A stretch of 64,000 nt of DNA. Source: Monoplex corrugatus. Lineage: Eukaryota; Mollusca; Gastropoda; Littorinimorpha; Ranellidae. Below are positions 1-12,365 of this stretch, one piece after another. Made by a program: the position numbers and the translations under genes. Numbering within the stretch: position 1 is the first letter of the stretch; each line of letters opens with the position of its first letter. The DNA lies in NCBI GenBank assembly GCA_030674185.1, contig CM060307.1, positions 45,344,681 to 45,408,680 of the forward strand, given 5' to 3'. The notes under the pieces were generated by a model. It was not told where the DNA came from, searched no databases, and saw only the letters and a list, made by a program, of their open reading frames with translations.

Positions 1-239
1 TTCGAATACGGGTGTGGTCTCATTTCATTACTAAGTTTGAAAAACCAGTATCATCTTGTCCGCCCCATGCCTCAGTCTAATACAATGCACACATTTATAT
101 CTTGATTTCTGGCATTTTATTCTTCAGTCGTTATTAGATGTCACATGTGCAATGTTTTTGTGTGGGGGTTTTTTTTTTTCCTTAATCTACTGATGATCTT
201 ATGAGTTGAATGTGTGACCACAAATGGGTTAAATACTTA

Positions 240-640
240 AAGTCTTGTCACAACTTCAGCAGCTCAAAAGTTTTTTGCAGACTGAAGTGATACCGAAGAC
301 TGCTGAGGGTCAAATGGAGGATAGGCGCTCAATGAAAGCATACTGAATGAGTTGGGTACTACACGCAAGCTTCTAGTACTCATACAACGAGAAACTGAAA
401 TATTTGACACGCAATCGTAATGAGAGAACAGACTTGATGTCCACTGTCCTCCAAGGTAAAGTGGAAGGAAAGAGAAACAGAGACGGCCCTGCATCACTTG
501 CTAGAAACATCACAAACATCAGTGGCAAGAAACTCCAGGAGTGTCAACTAGCCAAGATCGAGAGTGCTGGAGGCAACTTTGAGGACATCATGTGCAGCGG
601 CAACACTGTTCCGGTGACGCGACAGTGAGACAGGTGAGGT
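240..640 (+). pseudogene. Degenerate non-LTR reverse transcriptase C-terminus
   Basis: The frame at 404-628 reads VLQGKVEGKRNRDGPASLAR and continues with NITNISGKKLQECQLAK, a typical end of endonuclease/RT polyproteins (KTxLQGKVEGKRxRGRPxxxWxxNI). The upstream part (about 300-400) is in broken frames. A related 3' end occurs at 50490-50625, sharing the gtgagacaggtgag terminus. No catalytic RT motifs remain. Old copy. Confidence 0.6.
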
Positions 641-807
641 GAAAGTGATACATTCTTCCAGCATGTAAACAGACACATACTATACACCATATCTGCCAAT
701 AAAAGGACAAACAAGCAATCACAACTGTTTCTCTGCATCTTTATTTCCTATGTACTCACCTGTGTACAGTTACTTACACTATGCCACCAATCAAAAACTG
801 GAAAATA

Positions 808-849
<42 letters not shown>

Positions 850-1140
850 CATAAACAAACTAAATTAATGGTTCAGTGAATCCAGAAACACTACTTATAC
901 ACTCAGGACTTCTTGACCATTCTGATGTCTAGAACAAATGTTACAAAGAATTAATGTAAAGTAGCCATCAAACTTTCAGAAACCACTTTCTGTTCTTCGC
1001 TGACTGCATTCCCCCAAACAGGCTGTGCCCATTCAAACACACAGCAGCAAGTCCATCCACTGTGTTGTATCTTTGTGCCTTGAACAAATTTGTCCATAAC
1101 CAGCAGGTAAATCAATCCTTGGTGACCCATGTTTATTCAT
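641..1140. other. No gene seen; (CA)n microsatellite
   Basis: Contains (CA)n at about 811-846. Nothing else recognised. Confidence 0.6.
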
Positions 1141-1144
1141 TTAG

Positions 1145-1360
1145 TACATGTGAACCCAAAAGCAGGCTATATTAGGCTTTGAACCCAAAATTAGACTACA
1201 TAAGGCTTGGAACCCAAAATTAGGCTATATCAAGCTTTGAACCCAAAATCAGTCTATATCAGGCTTTGAACCCAAAACTTGGCTATATCAAGCTTTGAAC
1301 CCAAAATCAGGCTATATCAAGCTTTGAACCCAAAATTAGGCCATATCTGGCTTTCATATT
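1145..1360. repeat. 29-bp minisatellite
   Basis: About seven tandem copies of a 29-bp unit with core gaacccaaaattaggctata; gaaccc recurs at 1152 and 1181. Later units are diverged. Confidence 0.85.
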
Positions 1361-1564
1361 TTGAAGTTGGGCTTCTTGAGAGCTTGCACCTTTGTGTCTT
1401 CACTATTTGGGACACATACTTTCATAACTACCTGCTGCTTTCAGGTGCATTTTGGGTCAATGTGACCTAAATTATGGGTCAAGGTCAATACCATGAAAAC
1501 AAGGAGTTGAGGAGTTCCCAATATATAGCCCCGCATCTGATTACAATTCGACCATTCAGAACTC

Positions 1565-1775
1565 TAAAATTAAAGCCAACATGAGTGGATTGTGGGGTGG
1601 GAGGGGGTGATGACTGGCCATGTACTGTTGTTTCAAACATTATGTATCTGTAGCATTTACTAGGCTTGGCCAATCAAATCTTTATTAACGTGAACTGTAT
1701 ACATCTACATCCCATATACATCTTTTAATGCAAACTTTATTAATGCTACATCCCATATACATCAACTTTGGGGTT
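1565..1775. repeat. Dispersed repeat, copy 1 (second copy at 2855-3030)
   Basis: Shares the path gtggattg...gtactgttgtttcaaacatt, tagcatttactagg and atctttattaa with 2855-3030, in the same orientation. Not a recognised family; no coding potential. Confidence 0.75.
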
Positions 1776-2410
1776 ACTGTAACCGGATAAATGTGTCAGG
1801 CCCAGTGTCAGTCATGCATTTGTCACAAAGTACCTCTTGCCCATATTTTGATGAATAAAAATCCCATCAACCCAGTAATCTTCATCAAAACATTTCATGC
1901 CTATATGCATATGCACAGACAGACAGACACATATACACACACACACTCTCCATCTAATATCACTCATGGTGAAAAGACGTTAAATCAAAGAATGAATGAA
2001 CGAACACCACCTCCTGGACAATTCAGATGACTGATCCTTCCCTTTTTAAGGGGGTATTAAAATAACAAAAATGAAATAACAGCAGTAAAAACAGTAAATG
2101 TGGAGTGTTTCAATAATTAACCACACACTGTGTAACCAATAGCACAAAAAGTAAAGCATTTATGATGTAGTTCTTAGTTATTTGCAACAAACAAGTTGTT
2201 CCCGACTTGATACAAGCCAATTTGTTTGCACATACATGATGTGCTCATGTATTATAAAAGCGTAGTTCAAACGATGTTCTATCATCATAGACAAGGTCAT
2301 TATAGGGCAAAAGACAGCACTGTCATTAAGTTGGCCTTCTAACAGTGGTTTCTGATGACACCAGATCATCTGAAAAGTTCATGGTCAACTGTGTTTACAT
2401 CTTTGTACTG
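1776..2410. other. No gene seen
   Basis: AT-rich sequence with a short cag-aca/CA-rich stretch near 1915-1950. Open frames are short and without similarity that I recognise. Confidence 0.5.
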
Positions 2411-2414
2411 GTGG

Positions 2415-2780
2415 CTGACGCAGTGGCTGACTGTTAGGACCCTGAACTTCCAGTTGTCAGGTCTGGATTCCATACCTCCTCCGGTACTGCCTGGAGGTGG
2501 GAGGTGGGAGGTGGGGGCAAAGGGTGTAAATTTTTCTGGTCTTCCATGTCAACATAAGTGCAGACCTGCTAGCGACTAAATCCTCTTCATGCATATAAAC
2601 ACTCAGAACATCAAACATGCATGCTGAAAATTCTGTAAGCCACATCAGTGTTCAGTGACTTGTAGACAATTGAAAATACCCAGTATACACAACCATCGAT
2701 AATGGAGTATGCAAACTGTGCAGCAACATGATGTCTGCACAGTGTGAGCTTAACAATATGCATACATGCATCCAAGAAAA
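2415..2780 (+). mobile_element. tRNA-headed SINE, copy 1 (snail type)
   Basis: The head (about 2415-2500) resembles a decayed tRNA promoter region. The body contains ggcaaagggtgtaaattttt, ttctggtcttcc, gtgcagacctgctag and a cagtgttcagtgact block. The same ordered blocks appear at 61742-62060 (aaagggtggagatttttccg, acagacctgttgg). I recall this body from caenogastropod SINEs; that attribution is from memory. Much of the tail is diverged. Confidence 0.65.
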
Positions 2781-2854
2781 CACCATGTGAAATTAAGATA
2801 AAGAACTACAAAAACAGCCTGGTACTATAAACACAACTTCTATGACGTCGACAG

Positions 2855-3030
2855 GGTGGGTGATCTCAAGTGGATTGGGGGCTGTGAGGGGGTGGGTTGG
2901 AGGTGGGGGCCACTGCCATTGTACTGTTGTTTCAAACATTATGTAGTAGTAGCATTTACTAGGATCGGCCATTCACATCTTTATTAATGCAACCTGTTTC
3001 ATCCCATAAATAAATATGTACATGAAAATT
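2855..3030. repeat. Dispersed repeat, copy 2
   Basis: See 1565-1775: same ordered blocks, including tgtactgttgtttcaaacat and tcatcccata, with a G-rich tract at 2875-2910. Confidence 0.75.
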
Positions 3031-3184
3031 CAATCTGCAGTATTTCAGGGAGTGTGGAGGATTATCAAAAATCACTGGCATATGTGCCATACTGGGTGCA
3101 CCGTAGAAAAAAAAAACTGAGAGCAAATTTTATGTAGAAGTTATACTCTGAAGTCTACCCAAGAATACTCATCATAGTCATCAA

Positions 3185-3330
3185 CATCATGTGCCATGGC
3201 ACATGGTAGTGGCAATCATGGTGCACCACACAAATCCATCTTTTGTCACTGCAAGTCTATTGCCTATCCCTTCTGTCCTTATCCACTCTGCAAAACCAAT
3301 ATTTTCTCCTTCAGTCTACTGACACTACAA
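3185..3330 (-). mobile_element. RTE 3'-end fragment, degenerate
   Basis: Begins with atcatcaacatcatgtgcc and follows the minus-oriented RTE 3' end seen at 19821 and 51117 (gtgcc..catggca..ggcaatcatgg, then accaatattttctcc). Strongly diverged; about 140 bp only. Confidence 0.6.
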
Positions 3331-3454
3331 ACATTTTTAAGTGGTAATATAAAATCCAGAATGTTGACATTTGACCATGCGTATCTTTCTGCCTGGGGAA
3401 ATTCAGTCTGAACTATGAGGGCAATACTCAGCCTATCTGTTGTCAAGGCACAGA

Positions 3455-3900
3455 TTCCCTATGACCTCAGTTGTTAGAGTGACGAGCTCATAACACAGCA
3501 ATTGTGGGTTCAACTCTCAGGTGGGCCACTTTTGTTGTATGTGTGGGTTGGGTTGGTTGCTTGAGAGAGCCATGGACACAAGATCTTATATCCTGAGTTC
3601 AATCCTAGCCCACACCAAAAAAAGCTGGTCTGCACACTGCCCATCCTGGTGCTCCAATCATTCTAGTAGAGTCATCTTTAGTGTTTCATAGATTCTTTGC
3701 TCAAGTTGTCTTGTCAGATAATTGCTGGCTGATTTGGGTGGAGCTCATATGAAATTGCCCGTGTGCAAAGAATCCCTCTAAAACAAACTCCAAAATAACA
3801 CACGCAGACTGTGCCAACACAACAATCTGGTGTTTTCATCATCAACGTGGTACAGTCCAGTAGGTGCTGTTGCAAGGAGTGTGATGTGTACACATACTCA
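3455..3900 (+). mobile_element. Possible second tRNA-derived SINE
   Basis: A tRNA-like head: cctcagttgttagagtgacg (A-box-like), then gtgggttcaactctcagg (B-box-like), followed by unrelated sequence with a second gagttcaatcctagcc. The stems are imperfect, so this is not a tRNA gene. No second copy in the window to define its ends. Confidence 0.4.
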
Positions 3901-3954
3901 GACATTGTGCATGGGCCATTTAGTCTGGGGAAGGTTTAAAGAAGACACCAAACA

Positions 3955-4330
3955 TGTCACCAGCTCCCTAATTCAAATGTCGGACTCTTTGCCTTGCTCC
4001 CTAATTCAAATGTTGGACGCTTTGCCTTGCTCCCTAGTTCAAATGTCGGACTCTTTGCCTTGCTCCCTAGTTCAAATGTCTTAGCCTTGCTCCCTAGTTC
4101 AAATGTCTTAGCCTTGCTCCAAAGCTCAAATGTCTTAGCCTTGCTCCCTAGTTCAAATGTCTTAGCCTTGCTCCCAAGTTCAAATGTCTTAGCCTTGCTC
4201 CCCAGTCCAAATGTTTTAGCCTTGCTCCCTAATTCAAATGTCAGACAATTTAGTTTTGCTCCCTAGTTCAAATGTCAGACTCTTTTAGTCTTGTTCCCTA
4301 GTTCAAATGTTGGACTATTAAGTTTTCCTC
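3955..4330. repeat. 27/30-bp minisatellite
   Basis: About 13 tandem units of ccttgctccctagttcaaat-gtc(tta/gga..). Units of 27 bp (tcttag type) and about 30 bp (cggactcttt type) are mixed. It is open in more than one frame, giving spurious ORFs. Confidence 0.9.
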
Positions 4331-4700
4331 TCTAATTCCAGCAAAGTAGAGTGCCTTTTTTCAAAGAATGAATACATTAAGTTGGCATCAGCACATGTCT
4401 AACTGTCCAATCAACTGAAACAGCACTCACTCTTCATTCTGTTCAGTATGGGATGCTCATACTCCGAAATCTTATTGCTGAATCTTCCCAGTGCAACAAC
4501 ACAACATGGTGACAGTGAACAGAAACAAACTTCAACCTGCAACAGGCAGAAACCACAACCAAGAATGTGCAGGTTTCAGTCCCAAATTAGTTTTCCAAAG
4601 AATCAGCAGGGAACAGAGCAAGCTACCAACGGCAGGGGTTGACAGACCGTGTTCTCCAGGTATCCTCCTACTCACAGCAAGCAAAATCTGCTCTATCCAC
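4331..4700. other. No gene seen
   Basis: Two overlapping short open frames (4448-4778) without recognisable motifs. Confidence 0.5.
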
Positions 4701-4706
4701 CAACTG

Positions 4707-4785
4707 CAAAAACTTAACCCTTTGACTCCCTCATCCTATCCACATCTGATGGATAGGATGAGGGAGTCAAAGAGTTAAGTTTTTG
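4707..4785. mobile_element. Near-perfect palindrome bounded by TTAA, MITE-like
   Basis: Arms of 36 nt (4707-4742 and 4750-4785) pair with one mismatch around a 7-nt loop (catctga). TTAA sits symmetrically at 4714-4717 and 4775-4778, followed inward by CCCTTTGACTCCC / GGGAGTCAAAGAG. A related motif (cttaaccttttgactcccac) occurs at 24108. TTAA plus a CCC-type terminal repeat suggests a tiny piggyBac-like foldback element. Confidence 0.6.
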
Positions 4786-5112
4786 CTTTGTTAGCTTGGT
4801 TGACAATGCAGTATGGTGGCGAATAGGGTGTGGGAATCAAAGGGCTAGACAGCTCATCACTTGATTCGAGCTTCACTGCTGCTTAACACTTCAGGTCTCC
4901 AAGATGTCAGGTTGGTATAAAAAACAACCTTTTTCCTTGCCTTTTTAGTGCTCAAAATCAATTAGTCTAAACATGAATTCTCCTTTCCGTAACATTAATT
5001 CTCTTAACATGGCACACAACTAAATATAACTGTAAATTCTCCAACATCACACACATAAACCAAAAAACAAACCCATTAGCACCAGAGCTCTGTGTGAGTG
5101 TGGTGTGTGTGT

Positions 5113-5144
<32 letters not shown>

Positions 5145-5503
5145 GTTTGTGAGAGTGTATGTATGTGAGTGTATGTGTATGTATGTGTGTGTAAGCATGC
5201 ATGCATGTTTTCAAAGTTCCATGTCACCACTTCTGTTCCACAATTTTCTTTCTCCTGGTGTTCGGTTTTCATTTCCACGAGACAGTCAAATGACTATTGT
5301 GCAGATCTAGACCTAGAACCAAGATGATAAACCAGTGCAAGCAACTGCTCCTCCCTTTTTCAATGGACAACTAGGTCTACAACAATCACATTGTGCAAAA
5401 GCAGATATCAACAATCCTAATGATAAAGTAACTTCACTTTCACCTACTCTCCCTCTTCAAATAAACCCAAATTTTTTTCTCTCAAATGAAACGAGCTCCC
5501 CTG

Positions 5504-5535
<32 letters not shown>

Positions 5536-6040
5536 ATCTCTGCAAATGTCAACCAATTTCCTTCCATCTCCTCCAAATCGCCCATTTATCCTTAGGATAA
5601 AATTGTCCTAGGTGCCATCTTCTGAACTTCGTTTTATTCCAATACATGATGCTGCGTTTGTTTTTATCCATATAGAGAAATGTTATTGAACTGTATAAAG
5701 CGATTTATTTTCCTTATTCATGATGCCTCACTATAAATTTGTGTCAAATGGAGCTAAGATGATAACAAGTCTCCCAGACAGCATCCTTATTTTGTCATAA
5801 ATCACCAACACATCCAAATCACCAACATAATGCCAGGGCATGGGGAACTATTCTCATTTTTCTTTTCCACCAAAATCATTTTCCCCCTATATTTCATTTC
5901 TACCAGAATTGGAAACATCTACATGAATGAAATCTAAGTCATACTGGTCATAACAAAGCTTATTTGACAAAATGAAAAGTCTGTTATCACAAAATGGAAA
6001 GTAAGCAAAACATGCACATCTGATGTATGGCACCAGTAAA
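4786..6040. repeat. No gene seen; (GT)n and C/A homopolymers
   Basis: Holds (GT)n at about 5098-5145, a TGTATG-rich stretch to 5195, and a C19/A10 tract near 5504-5533. A 103-aa His/Thr-repeat frame on the minus strand is a microsatellite artefact. Confidence 0.6.
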
Positions 6041-6059
6041 GAAAACAACTATAACAACA

Positions 6060-7500
6060 ATGACGCTATGACTTACAACTGCATCAGTCAACAACAACAA
6101 CAACAACAACCACCATCCTATGATTAACAATGGCACTAGTAAAAAAAAAAACCTACAACCCTATGACTAACAATGGTACCTGTAAAATACAATAACAACC
6201 CTATGACTAATAATGGCACCATAAAACAACCCACCACCACCCTATGACTAACAATGGCACCATAAAAAAACAACCACCACCACCCTATGACTAACAATGG
6301 CACCATAAAACAACCACCACCACCCTATGACTAACAATGGCACCATTAAAAAAAAAAAAAAACACCACCACCCTATGACTAACAATGGCACCGTAAAAAA
6401 AAACACCAAAAAAACACCACCCTATGACTAACAATGGCACCATAAAAATAACACCACCACCCTATGACTAACAATGGCACCATAAAACAACCACCACCAC
6501 CCTATGACTAACAATGGCACCATTAAATAAAAATTAAAAAAACACCACCACCCTATGACTAACAATGGCACCGTAAAAAAAACAACAAAAAAACACCACC
6601 CTATGACTAACAATGGCACCATAAAACAACCACCACCACCCTATGACTAACAATGGCACCATTAAAAAAACAAAAAACAAAACCACCACCCTATGACTAA
6701 CAATGGCACCGTAAAAAAACACAAAAAAACACCACCCTATGACTAACAATGGCACCATAAAAATAACACCACCACCCTATGACTAACAATGGCACCATAA
6801 AACAACCCATCACCACTCTATGACTAACAATGGCACCATAAAAAACAACCACCACCACCCTATGACTAACAGTGGCAACAGTAAAACAACAACAACAAAA
6901 ACAATGCTATAACCAACAATGGCAACAGTAAAACAACAACAAAAACAATGCTATAACCAACAATGGCAACAGTAAAACAACAACAAAAACGACCCTATAA
7001 CCAACAATGGCACTAGTAAAACAACAACAACAACAAAAACAACCCTATGACTAACAATAGCAACAGTAAAACAACAACAAAAACAACTCTATGATTAACA
7101 ATAGCAAGAGTAAAATAACAACAAAAACAACCCTATGACTAACAATAGCAACAGTAAAACAACAACAACAACCCTATGACTAACAATAGCAATATTAAAA
7201 CAACAACAACCACCCTACGACTAACAATCATCATCATCATCATCATCAGGTGCCCTGCCGCATGGCATTGGCGACCATGGACTTCCATTGATCTCTATCT
7301 CTCGTTGCCCCTAGCATCTCCCCCACCCTCATCGTCCCCAGCCACTCTGCAAAAAAAAAAACCCAACACAACTAACCACTAACAATAGCAACAGTAGAAC
7401 AACAACAACAAAAACAAGCCTATAACTAACAAAAGCAACAATAAAACAACAACAAAAACAACCCTATGACTAACAATGGCACCAGTAAAAAACAATGACT
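6060..7500. repeat. Large variable-unit minisatellite (ccctatgactaacaatggca)
   Basis: More than 25 units of ccctatgactaacaatggca followed by a variable spacer built from (accacc), (aac)n or (a)n, so unit length varies from about 35 to 65 bp. An RTE 3' fragment interrupts the array at about 7228-7350. Confidence 0.92.
7228..7352 (-). mobile_element. RTE 3'-end fragment inside minisatellite
   Basis: (atc)n tail at 7228-7248, then aggtgccctgccgcatggca and continuing to cagccactctgcaa, nearly identical to the 3' ends at 51119 and 19821. About 120 bp only, so a strongly 5'-truncated insertion; it is flanked on both sides by the same tandem repeat. Confidence 0.85.
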
Positions 7501-7620
7501 AAATGGAACATAAAACCTTTGGTATACTAGTTTTTGATATGAAATGATACGAAAGTAGAATTTATCTAGCCCACAGCAGCGCACAAGAACTGAATCACAC
7601 ATTTACAGCACTGGCTGAGA

Positions 7621-7624
<4 letters not shown>

Positions 7625-7682
<58 letters not shown>

Positions 7683-7689
7683 ATACACT

Positions 7690-7737
<48 letters not shown>

Positions 7738-7740
7738 TCA
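7625..7740. repeat. (CA)n and (TA)n microsatellites
   Basis: (CA)n 7625-7676 followed by (TA)n 7687-7735. Confidence 0.95.
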
Positions 7741-7904
7741 TATATAACACACACATTATGAACTGTAATCTACACCATATCTATCACAACAAAACTCTTA
7801 TAAAACTGGTGTTAGCCACAACAATTTTTTTTTAGCACAAACTGAAAACTATTACAAAACACACATTCAGTAAATCACATTAAGTTATGTTATATATGTT
7901 TTGT

Positions 7905-9010
7905 AACCCAAAACCCTGCATGTGATGTCTCTGTATGCAACCAGTTTCTTCCATCTCTCCTGGTCATCTGCAACTCTCTGGGACCTGCTGAAGTTCAGGC
8001 CTGTCCATTTTTGGATGCTGTCTTCCCATCTCTTATTCTGCCTTCCTCTTCTTCTTTCCCCTGGATTGTGCCTGGAGGACGGTCTTTTGCAAACCTGAGA
8101 TCTTGAGACAAATCTGCTCCACTTTATCTTGCATCTTTTTACTGTTATTAGTTCTTCAAATGGGCTACTTCATCTTGCATCTTTTTACTGTCGTTAGGTC
8201 TTCAAATGGGCTGACAGTTTGTTATGTTCTGCATCAGTCCTGTTGGCAAATTGGTCATATGTAAAAATCTTTCCACAGCACCTCACCTCCACAGCTTTGG
8301 TTCCACCTCTATAGGTCAGCTGTGAAAGTCCATGTTTTGCAAGAGTAAAGGAAAATGGACATGATGAGGAAGCTCATCAGTCTCAAAGCTGAGTGAGAAG
8401 TTATCTTTCCATGCTAGTTTCAGTCTTGTGAGCATGACTGTGTTCTGCGCAGTCCTGGAAATCACTTCAGGTTTGGAGCCTTTACCTGCGACAGCTGCCC
8501 TTAGGTATCTGAAATGGTATACTGTCTCCTGCTGTTGTTCTCTGACCCTGACGTCGGTGCTGATGCCATTGGTGTTGTTGGTCGTCAGCTTGGTCTTCCT
8601 GGCATTGATCTCCATTCCACAGCTGTTGCAATATCATCAAAGCTGAGAATCTACACACACACTTCACTAATATCAGGCTGGCTGATTCCTGGTCATCTCC
8701 AGCCAAGCCATCAGTGTCACTGGCAAAAAACATTTTGGTGATTGTCTTGCCACTAATACTGAATATTTCTGCATGATCTTCCAGTGAGTCAGTCATAATT
8801 CACCCCAAGAAGACGATGAAAAGAGAGTGAGAAGTAAATGACCCTGCCAAACTCCAACTGTTCTTCAGAATCAATCACCAATACTGCCACTGACGAAAAC
8901 TGCACTTTATGGCCTTGTAGAGGTTTTCTATCTCTCCAATCAGCTTGGCGCTGATGTTGTATTTTCTCATGTTTGTCTATAAGGCCACATGCCAAACTTT
9001 TTTGAACGCC
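7905..9010 (-). pseudogene. Degenerate endonuclease/RT retrotransposon, RT half
   Basis: Read on the minus strand it gives, in broken frames, pieces of a second non-LTR family: AFKKVWH, LIDKHEKIQHQRQADW, ASDTDGLAGDDQE (the F/YADDIDGLAG catalytic box, with the second Asp kept), MEINARKTKLTTNNTNGIST, SKPEVISRTAQ, and near the end RRGRQ..WEDSIQKWTGL..SQR. Several frameshifts and stops. A small internal duplication lies at about 8130-8220 (catcttgcatctttttactg twice). Confidence 0.78.
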
Positions 9011-9478
9011 ATTTTAAATCTATGAAGACATCTTAAAAAGTCCCGATAACTGGGGTTTTGAAAATTCGCAAAGTTTTCAATATTTCCGTTATCCTAAACT
9101 AACGGCCAGAAATAGATTGTTCAGTCATTCTTAGCCTCATTTCGGGCCATTAGGTCACTGTACTCTGCAGTTGGTGTGTAGACAGTGCAAAGCTCACGAT
9201 CCACTGACTCTGCAGTGAAGCAGACGATGGAAAAGCAAATGGCCGAACAACACTCAACATTTCAGCGCTCTTCAAGACGATCTCTTCCTTCAGTGCACTT
9301 GGAGTGTGCGCAAGTTGGATTTTATGAAATTTCATTCAAAATGTGACTGTAGGAACTGATATATTGACCTGACTGTGCACTTTGTAAGACATTTTTCACC
9401 TGAAAATTTCTCTAATTTTACTTGTACAATTACAGGGGAACGGCAAGGGGCATAACTCTATGTAGCGAGTGGGTTAAA
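9011..9478 (-). mobile_element. Possible TTAA-ended MITE remnant
   Basis: Ends at gtgggttaa (TTAA 9473-9476); on the minus strand this begins TTAACCCACTCGCTAC, a piggyBac-like terminus. The matching other end was not found. No transposase. Confidence 0.3.
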
Positions 9479-9479
9479 G

Positions 9480-10785
9480 GTTCTTCTCTCACACAGCATT
9501 CTGAGGTTTAAGACCTGTTCAGCGGTCACTGTCCCTATTCTTAACTTGCTTATTCTTCAGCAATGATATTTTCTGCTCACAGATTTAGCCTACTCAGTAG
9601 GATCTTCAACATGACTTTTCTGGGGTGGTCATCAACATGACTTTCCTGGGGTAACATGACATTCCTGGGGTGGTCTATGAGGCTAATCATGCGATTCAAT
9701 ACATAGCACAGATTACAAAAAACCCAAAACCACAACACCCCCCCCCCCCCCCCCCTTAAATTGACAATGGCATGTGTAAAAAAAAGTATTACAATGAACA
9801 TGAAACCAGCCAACCAGCCAGACTCTGCTATAATAGTTGAAAGATTTATCTGGCCCACAGCACTGTTTCAGAACCAAGAGCTGACATGCAAAACTGACGA
9901 AATGAATATACCTGTTTCCACGATAAATCTGCATCATAATTCCATACGTAAAATATTCATACAAGATGGCCAATATCTTTGTAGAAATGTAACGTAAGAA
10001 ATACATCTAAAATGTACATCAAATGTATATATTACAATTCTGCTGCTAACAGATACATGGACCCTCACCGGGCTAGAATTAAAGAATGATTCTCACCAAA
10101 GACAACAAACAAATAGTCTATGTTGAATTAACCAAGCATTCAAATCATTAACAGTGGAATCCACCTATAACAAACCTGTTACAAGTTTCTGGCAATAATG
10201 CATTCTTTCGTCTTCCCTGCCCACTTCCTTCTACTTCCCTCTTGTAATATACTGTCCATAGCGAGGAAAATGTACTATCACATATAACAGATTCTGAAAA
10301 TACTGTCTATAGTGAGCAAAATCTAATATCGTGCATTATGGATTCTTCTTTGACAAATGAAGTGTTGTTTCCCATAGGCCAAGCTTTTAATGTATAGTCT
10401 TGCCTACAACAAACACTCAAGACTGGTACAACTGCAGCACTGAACACAGAGTGTATAGCACAGCGATATAGGTAATGTAACGCAAGAAGCAAAGTATGCA
10501 TACATTCTGTGTGTGTGTGTGTGTTTGTGTGCGTGCGTGCGCGCGCGCGCACACAGCATGTTTCTTTATGGCTTCCTCATCAGCTGACCCATAAAACCGA
10601 CTTATAAACATCATAATGATGATGTGTAAAGTATAGTAAAGTATAGTACTGATACACGCATAATGTACAAAAGAGATGACTGATAAACAACATACTGATG
10701 ATGTATAAAATAAGGAATGTTGTGATCTCCACCAGCATGGCAACAATCAGTGCTGAGTTTTCTTACTTGTAACTATTACGAACTA
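9480..10785. other. No gene seen; microsatellites
   Basis: Short direct repeat of catgac(t/a)ttcctgggg near 9605-9675, a C18 run near 9736-9755, and alternating GT/GC at 10508-10556 (Z-DNA-prone gcgcgcgcgc). No recognised coding. Confidence 0.55.
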
Positions 10786-11365
10786 CTGGTATAACAAACA
10801 TGTTTGCATCTCCCTTAGCTTACATTGAAGGCAGACTCCACTTGTAACTATTATGAACCACTGGTATAACAAACATGTTTACATCTCCCTTAGCTTACAT
10901 TGTAGGCAGACTCCACTTGTAACTATTATGAACTACTGGTATAACAAACATGTTTACATCTCCCTTAGCTTACATTGTAGGCAGACTCCACTTGTAACTA
11001 TTACGAACTACTGGTATAACAAACATGTTTACATCTCCCTTAGCTTACATTGAAGGCAGACTCCACTTGTAACTATTATGAACTACTGGTATAACAAACA
11101 TGTTTACATCTCCCTTAGCTTACATTGTAGGCAGACTCCACTTGTAACTATTATGAACTACTGGTATAACAAGCATGTTTACTTCTCCAACTACTGGTAT
11201 TACAAACATGTTTGCACCTCCCTTAGCTTACATTGTAGGCAGACTCCACTTGTAACTATTATGAACTACTGGTATAACAAGCATGTTTACTTCTCCAACT
11301 ACTGGTATTACAAACATGTTTGCACCTCCCTTAGCTTACATTGTAGGCAGACTCCCTGTAGTTCT
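10780..11365. repeat. 75-bp minisatellite
   Basis: About seven units, exactly 75 bp apart (ctggtataac at 10861 and 10936). 75 is divisible by three, so the unit keeps an open frame (MNYWYNKHVYISLSLHCRQT) that is a repeat artefact. The last two units have an inserted partial unit (ttctccaactactggtatta). Confidence 0.93.
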
Positions 11366-11369
11366 GTAC

Positions 11370-12360
11370 TGTTCAGTACTAGTAAAGACACATCACAGAA
11401 ATGTTGAAAAATCGCAGCTGAGGAACTGAGCAAAGTAGCTGATGTTTTCATCCTCTGAAAACCTTCAGAAAGTAACAGTATTTCTACCAACAACTTCAAA
11501 TGTGCCAAATGCATGCAAATGGAACACCCATTCACTTCTTACCCTTGTGTAAGGTCCACTGGGATAGTGAGCACATACAATGTAGCTCCCTACAATAATA
11601 CAACAATACTGAAACACACCACCTGCAAAACTCAAAGTCTGTATCTTCTGAACACTATTGACAAAATCTTCGCTCTTGTGGTTCTGAAAAAAATATTATC
11701 GTCATGCTCTCAAAAAGATAAAGTCAAATGTTTTTTTTAACTCTTTATAAACAAACAACAACAGAGCTGACGGAAAAGTCTCGAACAAGGCTTTCCTGGA
11801 GTCTTCATCTACACTGCCAATTCAAGGACATTTGCAAACATGATGTACAAATGGCAAAGAAGGAAACCTGAAAATGGATGACTATGGGAATAACAAGGCA
11901 TGATTGTTATATCCAGTTCTGTTCCCTGTGCTCCACTGGTTTTTCAGTGTTATCAGTATTTCTCTCACTGCATGACTAATGTGAGTCAAATATATGAGCA
12001 AAGCATTTTGCCTACCTATCAGAACTGATATTCCAAAATTACATAGAATGATTTCCACCTGTCTGAAGAAAATCTTCCTGCTGTATGACTGGCTTTCTAA
12101 TTACAGCGACTTATGGAAGGCATCAAATTCAGCATCTCTAACATTTCAGAACTGATAGTTCTCTTCAGTCTCTTTTCTGTTTTCTTTTCTGTCAGTTTTC
12201 TCTTTTTTCTCCCCAGGTGCATCCTTAGCTGCACACACACAGTACACACACTTACAGCTATTGTCCCAAAACAATATGACATAACAGACTGCCTAACTAA
12301 AACTGTCTCAAGTCCATAACATATCTGAAACTTATCTGCTCAGATTTTATTGCTTCTAGA
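11370..12360. other. No gene seen
   Basis: Unique-looking AT-rich sequence; short frames only, nothing recognised. Confidence 0.5.
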
Positions 12361-12365
12361 TGCGA

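Noticed and set aside
3455..3560. tRNA gene
   Set aside because: A- and B-box-like motifs but stems do not pair and there is no terminator; more likely a SINE head.
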